DNA from: Chthonomonas sp. UBA2391
GTDB taxonomy: Bacteria > Armatimonadota > Fimbriimonadia > Fimbriimonadales > Fimbriimonadaceae
Assembly (NCBI GenBank): GCA_002343825.1
Contig: DDSL01000132.1
Location: 176-12,967 of the forward strand
DNA length: 12,792 nucleotides
Direction: 5' to 3'
Shown piece after piece: positions 6,798 to 12,792 of the stretch (the stretch's first letter is position 1; each line of letters begins with the position of its first letter). The notes beneath the pieces were generated by a model. That model did not search any database. It saw only the letters and a list, made by a program, of their open reading frames with translations, and was not told where the DNA came from. The position numbers were made by a program, and so were the translations under genes.

Positions 6798-7405
6798 TCG
6801 GCTTCGCTCCCGGATTTGATCTTCCACGACCCTGCGCGGATGAGCTGCTTGTATTCCGGCGTTCCTTCTTCGACCTCTTCGACCTGCTCCAGAACCGGTT
6901 CATCGCCTTCGGGATCCAAGCTGACGGGGTCCTCGACCGGTTCGCGGGGAGTGTCTTGGCTGCGATCCCAGTCTGCTTTTGGGCTGACCTCCACCAGGTT
7001 GCCGAGCAGTCCATTCACAAACCGCCCACTCTCAAGCGAGCCATATTCCTTGGCTAGGGTCACCGCTTCGTTGATCGTGGTCGCGGGCGAGATATCGGGA
7101 AGAGACCACAGCTCAAAGGTGGCGAGTCGCAAAGCAGATTTGTCGGTCAACGCGATTCTGGCGTAATCCCACCCATCGGCCAAGAAGGGGCGGATGCGCT
7201 CGTCGATGGTCTCGATTTGGTCAGTGATATCGCGGACGGTTCGCCGAATGAAAGAAGCCGCCTCTTCGGAATAGGCACGCCAGTCGAGCGCATCTTCGAT
7301 CGCCTCTTCCGCTTCCCACCCATTGAGCTCTAGCTGGTAGAGCGCTTGGAAGATCGCGGTTCGGGCGGCCCGCCGAGAACGGAAAACTTTGGTGGGCTCA
7401 GACAA
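6794..7405 (-). CDS. nusB: Transcription antitermination factor NusB with acidic C-terminal tail
   Basis: NusB binds boxA RNA with NusE (S10) and supports antitermination and rRNA transcription. The helical core spans about residues 10-138, with the family landmarks RSRRAARTAIFQALYQLELNG at the N-terminus, KSALRLATFEL in the middle, and INEAVTLAKEYGS followed by RFVNGLLGNL at the end. After this core, which has the usual ~140-residue length, there is an additional ~65-residue tail rich in Glu, Asp and Pro (VLEQVEEVEEGTPEYKQ), ending in a basic/polar patch. No ATG fits. The TTG at 7405 is preferred because GAGG lies nine bases upstream and the product begins just ahead of the conserved SRRAAR; it overlaps the accC stop by 8 bases. 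A TTG at 7438 would add 11 Pro-rich residues. It sits between accC and folD, as in the conserved block of Firmicutes. Confidence 0.93.
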   Translation of the reverse strand: MSEPTKVFRSRRAARTAIFQALYQLELNGWEAEEAIEDALDWRAYSEEAASFIRRTVRDITDQIETIDERIRPFLADGWDYARIALTDKSALRLATFELWSLPDISPATTINEAVTLAKEYGSLESGRFVNGLLGNLVEVSPKADWDRSQDTPREPVEDPVSLDPEGDEPVLEQVEEVEEGTPEYKQLIRAGSWKIKSGSEAE

Positions 7406-8759
7406 CGGCGGAGGCCTCGCTGAGGAATCGACCCACAAACGCGGTGCTCAGCTCGCCGCTGCGGTAATCCGGATGCTTCACAAGTCGCCGGAGGAAGGGA
7501 ATGTTCGTCGCGATTCCTTCGACTTCGAACTCGTGGAGCGCGCTCCTTAGCCGGGCCACGGCCTGCTCCCGGTCCGGAGCGGTGACGATCAACTTGGCGA
7601 TCATCGGATCATAGAAAGGGGTGATCGTCGTTCCGGCGGTGATATAGGTGTCGAGCCGAACCCCGCGTCCCCCCGGGGTGACCCAGCGGGTGATTTTCCC
7701 GGTGCTAGGGGCAAAGTCCTTGTCGGGGTCCTGAGCCGTGATCCGGGCTTCGATGCTGTGGCCCTTGAGTTCGATGTCGCTCTGCTTGATCGGGAGCTTT
7801 TCGCCACTCGCGACGAGGAGTTGAAGGTGGACAAGGTCGAGTCCGGTCACCTCTTCGGTCACCGGGTGTTCGACCTGAAGGCGGGTGTTCATCTCCAGGA
7901 AGTAGAAGTTCTCGTCTTTGTCGACCAAAAATTCGACCGTCCCGGCGTTGGTGTAGCCCACCTGCTTGGCCACCCGGACAGCGGCTTCGCCCATGCGCTT
8001 GCGGGTCTTGTCGCTCAGGAGAGCAAACGGGGCTTCTTCGATGATTTTCTGGTGACGCAGGTTTTGGACCGAGCATTCTCGTTCGCCCAGATACACCATG
8101 TTTCCGTGCTCGTCGCCAAGGACTTGGATCTCGACGTGTCGGGGCTCGACAACGCACTTCTCGACGAGCATCTCTCCGTTGCCGAAGCTGGCTTGAGCTT
8201 CGCTTTCACAGAGTTTATAGAGTCGGGTGAGTTCCTTCGCGTCGTCCACTCGGCGGATCCCTCGGCCGCCTCCCCCGGCGACCGCCTTCAACAAGACCGG
8301 AAAGCCGATCTTGAAGGCCTCTTCCAGGGCTTCGTTTTCGCTGGACACGACCCCTTGAGAGCCCGGGACTACCGGACATTTGGCTTGGATCGCGGCGGCT
8401 TTGGCGCTTGCCTTGTCCCCCATCCCCTCGATCGCCTTGACTGGCGGGCCGATGAACTTGACTCCCATCGTGCTCAGAGCCTCGGCAAAGTTGGCCCGTT
8501 CGCTGAAGTAACCGTAGCCCGGGTGAACGGCGTCGGCTCCGCTGATCTCGACGGCCATAAGGACATGGGCTAGGTTGAGATAGCTATCGGTGTTGGTGGC
8601 CTCACCGACGCAGATCGCGCGGTCGGCAATCTGCACATGGAGGCTGTCCTTGTCGGCCCGAGAATAGATGGCGACGGATTCGATTCCGAGTTCGCGGCAG
8701 GCTCGGATGACCCGGCAAGCGATCTCTCCTCGGTTGGCAATCAGAACGCGTTTCAACAT
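7398..8759 (-). CDS. accC: Biotin carboxylase subunit of acetyl-CoA carboxylase (AccC)
   Basis: AccC carboxylates biotin on the carrier protein with ATP and bicarbonate, the first half of the malonyl-CoA-forming reaction. The 453-residue protein (E. coli 449) begins MLKRVLIANRGEIACRVIRA and contains HPGYGYFSE (79-87), the ATP-grasp Gly loop AGGGGRGIR (161-169), EPRHVEIQVLGD with His208, FYFLEMNTRLQVEHPVTE (286-302) and the C-terminal SIEAR/GKITR segments. All residues expected for ATP, Mg and bicarbonate are seen. One oddity is in the active-site loop: E. coli CSMQRRHQK has nine residues, while here CSVQNLRHQK (229-238) has ten, one extra between the Gln and RHQK. The ATG at 8759 is chosen over upstream frames because it starts exactly at the conserved N-terminus; it is 7 bases after the lipoprotein stop. 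Confidence 0.95.
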   Translation of the reverse strand: MLKRVLIANRGEIACRVIRACRELGIESVAIYSRADKDSLHVQIADRAICVGEATNTDSYLNLAHVLMAVEISGADAVHPGYGYFSERANFAEALSTMGVKFIGPPVKAIEGMGDKASAKAAAIQAKCPVVPGSQGVVSSENEALEEAFKIGFPVLLKAVAGGGGRGIRRVDDAKELTRLYKLCESEAQASFGNGEMLVEKCVVEPRHVEIQVLGDEHGNMVYLGERECSVQNLRHQKIIEEAPFALLSDKTRKRMGEAAVRVAKQVGYTNAGTVEFLVDKDENFYFLEMNTRLQVEHPVTEEVTGLDLVHLQLLVASGEKLPIKQSDIELKGHSIEARITAQDPDKDFAPSTGKITRWVTPGGRGVRLDTYITAGTTITPFYDPMIAKLIVTAPDREQAVARLRSALHEFEVEGIATNIPFLRRLVKHPDYRSGELSTAFVGRFLSEASAVV

Positions 8760-8766
8760 CGTGGGT

Positions 8767-9093
8767 TTAGTACTTCTCGTGGCCCGGATGTGGGCAGGTG
8801 ACAGTGGCGGATACGGCATCGTAGCGATACGGCTCCTTGCCGATGGGGCACTGCTGCATCGATTTGCTCACCCGCATCTCGTCCATCGTGGCGGGCGGGG
8901 TGTCGCTTGAGGTCACGGCCACCTGGATCATCTGGCGCACGGAGCGCAGGTTGTTCATGCAGTCCACGTCTTTGGCTCGGGCAAGGGACTGGCCAACGAT
9001 CGTTTCCCCAACTTGGTCTTTACGTTGGTTGCCATCCACGCAGCCAACTGCGACGAGAGCCGCGACTAGGACGACTGCGCTAGAAAGCCTCAT
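8767..9093 (-). CDS. Small lipoprotein with pseudopilin-like Cys-rich C-terminus
   Basis: This 108-residue precursor has a lipoprotein signal peptide (RLSSAVVLVAALVAVG-C18), so the mature part should be membrane-tethered by Cys18. The box reads AVGC, less ideal than LAGC but acceptable. The mature domain has a short helix (CMNNLRSVRQMIQVAV, 45-60) and then a Cys-framed C-terminus: Q-Cys82-P-I-G, PYRYD, TVT-Cys100-P-H-P-G-H. The order C-x-NLR-x-IQ, then CP-x-G...Y.YD...CP..GH, resembles the soluble domain of small type IV/type II pseudopilins of the ComGC/GspG sort, but without the N-terminal methylation helix. That likeness is my inference. The start overlaps the accB-like stop (ATGA) and the stop lies 7 bases before accC, so it is translated inside the acc block. 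The function is unknown. Confidence 0.82.
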   Translation of the reverse strand: MRLSSAVVLVAALVAVGCVDGNQRKDQVGETIVGQSLARAKDVDCMNNLRSVRQMIQVAVTSSDTPPATMDEMRVSKSMQQCPIGKEPYRYDAVSATVTCPHPGHEKY

Positions 9094-9503
9094 GCGCTCC
9101 CTGCCTTCAGCCGAATCAGCCCTTGGCCGAATTCCACCGGTTGCCCGTTCGCGACCAAGACCTCTTCGACTTCGCCGCCCGACTTCGCAATGACTTCGTT
9201 GGGAAGGCCGACGGCGAGAATCTCTCCGATGACATCGCCCTTCTCGATCTTGCTACCTTCCTTCAGTCCGTTCTTAACGGTGAAGTAGCCGACCGACTGG
9301 GACTCGAGCTCCACCGCCACCGGAGCCTGCATCTGAACTAATCCTTCGGTGGGAAAATCGGTCTCTTCCTCCACATATTCGGTCGTGGGTTCAAGGGTGG
9401 CGCGGAAGGCCATCCCCTCGTGCTTGAGTCGCACGGAGCGGAACCCAAACTCTCGGGCCGTCTTGAGGGCGTGGCGAATCACCGCCGGATCAATGCCGGA
9501 CAT
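9090..9503 (-). CDS. accB: BCCP-like protein (AccB homologue) lacking the biotinylated lysine
   Basis: In normal acetyl-CoA carboxylase AccB carries biotin on the Lys of an A-M-K-M hairpin. This 137-residue protein has the AccB layout: an N-terminal helical segment (DPAVIRHALKTAREFGFRSV), an acidic linker, and a biotinyl domain (~57-133) with GSKIEKGDVIGEIL and VEEVLVANGQPVEFGQGLI, which is close to the AccB consensus. At the tip of the hairpin, however, residues 97-103 read A-V-G-L-P-N-E where A-M-K-M-M-N-E is expected. Gly99 (codon at 9207-9209) takes the place of the acceptor lysine, and no other Lys is positioned there. The frame is clean, so this is not a frameshift. It cannot be a conventional biotin carrier. 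The ATG at 9503 is preferred, because an upstream start at 9554 would overlap the preceding gene. The stop overlaps the lipoprotein start as ATGA. Confidence 0.9.
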   Translation of the reverse strand: MSGIDPAVIRHALKTAREFGFRSVRLKHEGMAFRATLEPTTEYVEEETDFPTEGLVQMQAPVAVELESQSVGYFTVKNGLKEGSKIEKGDVIGEILAVGLPNEVIAKSGGEVEEVLVANGQPVEFGQGLIRLKAGSA

Positions 9504-9531
9504 AGTTGCAGTGTACCGCCTGCCCCCCGTG

Positions 9532-10944
9532 CTATCGGCGAGGGGCGCCCGCACCCGTAGCCGCGCCAGGCGCCGCCTTGACCGAGACCTTGGCCCGAAT
9601 CAGGACTCCCCGAACCCAAGCGCTGACGGTGGCTTCGCCCTCTTTGAGCCCTCGCAGTCGGCCTCCCTGGTCGATCCAGGCATTGCCTTGGGCTCCCCAA
9701 AGAATCTCCGCGTTCGGGACCGGGCGCTTGTTGGCATCCAAGATCCGCAGGTTCGTCGCCTGTCCGGCCGTCATCTCGGCCGGGGCTTCTAGAGTCCACT
9801 CCGGTGTCGCCGGAGCCTGGCGAGCAGGGCCGAACAGGAGCACTGAGTTTGCGACCTTACGTTCGCTTCCATCGCTAGGGCGGTTCAAAGTCAAACCAAA
9901 GAGGTTAATGGTCGAACTCCCGCCGCCGTCGAGGTTGATTGCCTGAACGCACTCCAAGCGCTCCATGATGTCGGCCAGCTCTTGCAGCGAAGCTCCAACG
10001 CTCATCTCTTGGCGACCATCCACCACCACCATCACGACCTCACCTCGGGCCGTGAGCCCCAGGGCCGTCCGCGGGTGCCGATTTTGATAGAACCCCTTCT
10101 GGAAGCCCTGCGCCTCGGCGTCGATGAACTCCTTGCCGTTGCGGATCAAGAACGGGCCTCCGCCTACGATCTGGTCGTACTGCGCAGTGTCGATCCCGGT
10201 GAGGTCCCACTGGATGCTCACGTTATCGCCTTGTTGCAAGGCGCGGACCTCCGCGGCTCGGGTTCCCCGTCCGGTCAAGACCACGGTGTCCTTGGATACG
10301 GGTAACCGCTCCAGGTCTTCGCGAACCTCAACCACTTGGGCTTTGCGAGTCACTCTCGCCCCCCAGGGGCCTTCCTCTTCCAACTTGAGGACGGCGTGGA
10401 CACTCGGATTCTTGGCCTGGGCTTCGGCCACACCATCAGTGTTGAGAACGATCGAGTTTTCCATGCACTCCTCGTTCATGCCGTTGAGGCCGATGGTGCT
10501 TCCTCCGATCTTGGTCACCGTGCCACGCCACCCTAGGACCGCGATGGTCGCACCTCCGGGACCCCATGCAAAGACTGCTCGTCGAGGGTCGGGGCGGCTG
10601 ACCAGAACGCCATCTCGCATCATGGCTCCCAGCGGGTCGGCGGTGAAGGGGAAGAAATCGGCGTTGATGCCGCCGATGGCGCCCGTTCGGCTCACCATTT
10701 CGGTCAAGGTCTCGCGGCCTTGGTCGGTGGGCAAAGCAAAGATCCGCCCACCAGAGACCTCGGGCTTGGCGCTCAGCCCTCGTACTCCTGGAGCGAAGCG
10801 AATAACGTGAATATGGCGCGGACCGCTTGGATCGATCTCCATGCGATAGCTCAGACCTGGCATCAGGAATTTCTCCCAGACCTGGGCCGGACTCACCCCG
10901 ACAAGGGCGACTGCAAGGACAGGGATAAGGGCTAATCGGCGCAT
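9532..10944 (-). CDS. Secreted phosphodiester glycosidase (NAGPA/DUF2233 family) with Ig-like C-terminus
   Basis: The family is named for the mammalian uncovering enzyme that hydrolyses GlcNAc-phosphodiesters. Bacterial members are extracytoplasmic and linked to exopolysaccharide, teichoic-acid-like or phosphoglycan turnover. The 470-residue precursor has a signal peptide (RRLALIPVLAVALVGVSPAQ). The catalytic domain runs from ~85 to 375, with GINADFFPF (92-100), VGGGPFLIRNGKEF (260-273), NRHPRTALGL (288-297), MVVVDGRQ and NLDGGGSSTI (337-346), all hallmarks of the fold. After a Pro-rich linker, residues ~385-457 form a bacterial Ig-like (BIG2-type) domain (GQATNLRILDANKRPVPNAE, then LRGLKEGEATVSAW). 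The ATG at 10944 puts the signal peptide first; it overlaps the LD-carboxypeptidase end by 13 bases. An ORF extension to 11100 is antisense to nothing useful and would hide the signal. Confidence 0.9.
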   Translation of the reverse strand: MRRLALIPVLAVALVGVSPAQVWEKFLMPGLSYRMEIDPSGPRHIHVIRFAPGVRGLSAKPEVSGGRIFALPTDQGRETLTEMVSRTGAIGGINADFFPFTADPLGAMMRDGVLVSRPDPRRAVFAWGPGGATIAVLGWRGTVTKIGGSTIGLNGMNEECMENSIVLNTDGVAEAQAKNPSVHAVLKLEEEGPWGARVTRKAQVVEVREDLERLPVSKDTVVLTGRGTRAAEVRALQQGDNVSIQWDLTGIDTAQYDQIVGGGPFLIRNGKEFIDAEAQGFQKGFYQNRHPRTALGLTARGEVVMVVVDGRQEMSVGASLQELADIMERLECVQAINLDGGGSSTINLFGLTLNRPSDGSERKVANSVLLFGPARQAPATPEWTLEAPAEMTAGQATNLRILDANKRPVPNAEILWGAQGNAWIDQGGRLRGLKEGEATVSAWVRGVLIRAKVSVKAAPGAATGAGAPRR

Positions 10945-11867
10945 GGCATTTCTAAATACGTGAGAGAACCCTCGCTCGCATCGAGCCGAGCGCGGATCCC
11001 GAGGGGCAAGCTGAGCATTGTCTTCATGTGTCCGAACGGAAAGTTCACGACACTCGGGATCCCGAGAGGCACAATCCGGTCTTCGATGATCTTTCTCCAA
11101 GGCCAGACGCCCATCGTCGGATCTCCCTTGGAGTCCGTATCCGTCATCTCCCCGATCACGATCCCGGCCGCTTTTTGTAGGGTCCCCGAGTTAAGAAGAT
11201 GGGTCAACATCGCATCGACCCGGTGCGGGTTTTCGCCCACGTCTTCGATCACCAAGATCTTGCCCGACGGATCCAGCGGGTCGGGCGTACCGATGCTGTC
11301 GCAGAGCAAACAAAGGCAACCTCCGGTCAGATCGCCCTCGGCCACCCCAGGAATCAAGGTTTCCGGCTTTCGGGCACCCTCGGGAATCGTGGGGTCCCCG
11401 GAAAGAAGGCCAAAGAAACTCTCGATGACCCAAGGCTCGCGGTCATAGCTGAGGGTCAGGGCCATCGGGGTGTGCATCGTGACCAAACCGCGTCGGTTGA
11501 GGGCGAGGTGCAGGGTCGTGATGTCGCTGAACCCGCAGAACATCTTTCCGCTTTGGGCGATCCGGTCGAGATCAAGAAACGGGAAAAGTCGGGCGCATCC
11601 GTACCCACCGCGACTCGTCATGACGCCCTGACATTCAGGGTCCTCAAAAGCGGCCATCAAGTCCGCCGCCCGATCCTCGTCAGTCCCGGCCAAGTATCCG
11701 TCGCTATCCAGCACGTGAGGGAAGAGCTTGACCCGATAACCCCGAGACTCCAGCAGAGCAAGACCTCGCATCAAGCGCTCTTCGTCGATCGCCGAGGCCG
11801 GGCTGACGACTCCAAAGGTATCCCCCGGACGCATCGCCTTGGGCTTGATCTTCACTTCGGTTCCCAT
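10932..11867 (-). CDS. ldcA: LD-carboxypeptidase, peptidase family S66 (LdcA-like)
   Basis: LD-carboxypeptidases cut the terminal D-Ala from tetrapeptides during peptidoglycan recycling in the cytoplasm. Relatives include microcin C self-immunity proteins (MccF), which this could resemble. The 311-residue product has the family motifs in order: PGDTFGVVSPAS near the N-terminus, MTSRGGYGCARLFPFLD (83-99), nucleophile Ser114 in CGFSDITTLH, Glu208 in LVIEDVGENPHRVDAML and His280 in FPFGHMKTMLSLPLG. The Ser-Glu-His triad is therefore complete. There is no signal peptide. The ATG at 11867 has AAGGAGG about 10 bases upstream and starts just before the conserved core; it overlaps the upstream DUF899 gene by 16 bases. 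Co-transcription with the phosphodiester glycosidase suggests a cell-envelope theme. Confidence 0.92.
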   Translation of the reverse strand: MGTEVKIKPKAMRPGDTFGVVSPASAIDEERLMRGLALLESRGYRVKLFPHVLDSDGYLAGTDEDRAADLMAAFEDPECQGVMTSRGGYGCARLFPFLDLDRIAQSGKMFCGFSDITTLHLALNRRGLVTMHTPMALTLSYDREPWVIESFFGLLSGDPTIPEGARKPETLIPGVAEGDLTGGCLCLLCDSIGTPDPLDPSGKILVIEDVGENPHRVDAMLTHLLNSGTLQKAAGIVIGEMTDTDSKGDPTMGVWPWRKIIEDRIVPLGIPSVVNFPFGHMKTMLSLPLGIRARLDASEGSLTYLEMPCAD

Positions 11868-12400
11868 TCCCCAGCTCCCTCCTTGAGCAAGTCCATCAAC
11901 GGCCACACCATGTTGTAGTCATCTCCCGGACCGAGGTACGTCCAACCCGAGCGAACGATCGTCCCGTCTTCGTTCCGGTGGAAAGCCGAGATCCCGGGAT
12001 AGTAGCCGTCGGCATCGGTGAGGAAGCCCATCGCTCGCGTAAAGTCGCCCGTCGAATCTTGGACCATTGGGAACCTCCAATCTCTTTCTGCGGCCACCGC
12101 CCGTTGAACATCCGGAGCATCGGGGCTGACCATGACGAACGCACCCCGAGTGTCCAAATGCCGCAGGTATCCGCTGTAGCCGTCGGCCCACATCGTGCAA
12201 TAGGAGCAGCTCCGGCCCATGTTGTGCACGATCCAGAGATCGCGGTGATCGCCAAAGAGATCGGAGAGGCTCACCTCGCCATCGGCGCTGAGGAAGCGGT
12301 ATTCCTCGACCGGTTCGGGGGCCATCCGCTCTCGAATCTCGCGGACCTGGAGCTTCAGGGCGCGGATCTGGGAATAGATCGCGTCGATTTCGGACTGCAT
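11852..12400 (-). CDS. DUF899-family thioredoxin-like protein
   Basis: The 182-residue protein matches the DUF899 thioredoxin-fold family: an N-terminal helical coiled stretch (SEIDAIYSQIRALKLQVREI), then YRFLSADGEVSLSDLFGDH (34-52), LWIVHNMGRSCSYCTMWADG (55-74), FVMVSPDAP, WRFPMVQD and YYPGISAFHRNEDG. A Cys65-Ser-Tyr-Cys68 pair stands where thioredoxins carry their CxxC, so a thiol redox role is plausible, but the family's substrate is not established. There is no signal peptide, so it is expected in the cytoplasm. The ATG at 12400 lies only 7 bases after the mutS stop. Confidence 0.87.
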   Translation of the reverse strand: MQSEIDAIYSQIRALKLQVREIRERMAPEPVEEYRFLSADGEVSLSDLFGDHRDLWIVHNMGRSCSYCTMWADGYSGYLRHLDTRGAFVMVSPDAPDVQRAVAAERDWRFPMVQDSTGDFTRAMGFLTDADGYYPGISAFHRNEDGTIVRSGWTYLGPGDDYNMVWPLMDLLKEGAGEWEPK

Positions 12401-12407
12401 CGTCTCA

Positions 12408-12792
12408 TTATCCCCCGGTTGGACTCTCCAGCTTAGCGCGCCAGGTATCGAGCCACTGAAGGGCCTGCAGGGGCGTGAGCTGTTCGACGTTCAGATCGCG
12501 AAGTTCGCGCACCACCTGTGGCTCTTCGACCTCGAAGAGAGTGAGCTGCAGGGTTTTTCGCTCGGCAACACGGATCTTGTGTCGATCTTCGCGAGTTTCG
12601 AGGTCGGCTAGGATCTCCCCCGCGCGGGCGAGGACCCCGGACGGCATCCCGGCCGCACGCGCGACGTGGATCCCGTAGCTCCGATCGGTCCCCCCCGGAA
12701 CGACCCGGTGAGTCCAAACCACCCGGTCGCCGACTTCGGTGACGCTCACCTGAAAGTTTCGAATCGTCGGGACCTGCTCGGCGAGGACGTTG
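12408..12792 (-). CDS. mutS: DNA mismatch repair protein MutS, C-terminal end (cut by window edge)
   Basis: MutS recognises mismatches and, as an ATPase dimer, recruits MutL. Only the last 127 residues are inside the window. They show the end of the ATPase domain and the dimerisation region, with VPTIRNFQVSVTEVGDRVVW, HRVVPGGTDRSYGIHVARAA and GMPSGVLARAGEIL; the RSYGIHVA motif is diagnostic of the MutS ATPase tail. The remainder is a charged region ending in LTPLQALQWLDTWRAKLES, the usual C-terminal pattern of bacterial MutS1. The frame stays open to the window edge at 12791. The normal neighbour mutL is not downstream; instead the DUF899 gene follows after 7 bases. Confidence 0.95.
   Translation of the reverse strand, partial: NVLAEQVPTIRNFQVSVTEVGDRVVWTHRVVPGGTDRSYGIHVARAAGMPSGVLARAGEILADLETREDRHKIRVAERKTLQLTLFEVEEPQVVRELRDLNVEQLTPLQALQWLDTWRAKLESPTGG

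Noticed and set aside
7758..8573. Plus-strand open frame of 271 codons opposite accC
   Set aside because: It is the antisense shadow of a strongly conserved enzyme, with repeated V-D-L patterns typical of reverse-strand reading.
9090..9503. accB as a pseudogene or frameshifted gene
   Set aside because: The frame is intact from helix to C-terminus, codon use is normal, the domain is well conserved on both sides of the motif, and overlaps with neighbours are kept. Only the biotin motif is changed.
10124..11918. Two plus-strand open frames (10124-10810 and 11199-11918) opposite the glycosidase and LD-carboxypeptidase
   Set aside because: Both lie antisense to genes with complete catalytic motifs and have no start signals or domains of their own.
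12408..12792. MutS2 or another MutS paralogue
   Set aside because: The RSYGIHVA motif and the C-terminal TPLQALQWLDTW pattern fit MutS1, and no Smr domain follows.
1..12792. CRISPR arrays, tRNA/rRNA genes, insertion sequences, prophage or defence islands
   Set aside because: No regular spaced repeats, cloverleaf genes, transposase motifs or terminal repeats were seen; base composition and coding style are uniform across the window.

Overview
This 12.8 kb window is a chromosomal stretch of a GC-rich (about 60% by eye), apparently diderm bacterium. The best guess is Armatimonadota, class Fimbriimonadia. That rests on the combination of PilT, PEP-CTERM proteins, many genes with weak or no Shine-Dalgarno, GTG/TTG starts, and the general look of the proteins; it is inference, not proof. 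There are no RNA genes, insertion sequences, phage genes or CRISPR arrays. Sixteen protein genes cover nearly everything and no gene-free stretch exceeds 200 bases.

Left part (1-5095). The window opens in the N-terminal part of a PilT type IV pilus retraction ATPase (minus strand), divergent from a stomatin/HIR-like SPFH membrane protein (752-1759, plus). A 198-base intergenic region with three perfect hairpins follows. Next is a two-gene minus-strand unit, an unrecognised 175-residue helical protein and a YdeI/OmdA-family protein, joined by a GTGA overlap. A zinc-ribbon single-pass membrane protein (3261-4169, plus) converges on a PEP-CTERM secreted protein (4245-4970, minus), with a hairpin terminator between them.

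Right part (5096-12792). Ten minus-strand genes run head to tail with gaps of 28 bases or less, or short overlaps, so they are probably one operon or nested transcripts. In transcription order they are mutS (3' end), a DUF899 thioredoxin-like protein, an LD-carboxypeptidase, a secreted phosphodiester glycosidase with an Ig-like tail, an accB homologue, a small lipoprotein, accC, nusB, folD, and a membrane-anchored alpha/beta hydrolase. The accB-accC-nusB-folD order is the same as the conserved block known from Firmicutes such as Bacillus.

The most striking observation is in that block. The gene in the accB position encodes a well-preserved BCCP-like protein in which the biotinylation motif (normally A-M-K-M) reads A-V-G-L: the biotin-accepting lysine is glycine. 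The adjacent AccC is full length but has one extra residue in its active-site Q-R-R-H-Q-K loop. Between the two lies a lipoprotein whose mature part resembles the soluble domain of a pseudopilin. A carrier-dead BCCP beside an intact biotin carboxylase recalls the plant BADC proteins, which lack the lysine and restrain acetyl-CoA carboxylase. Whether this protein regulates, scaffolds or is a relic cannot be told from the window.
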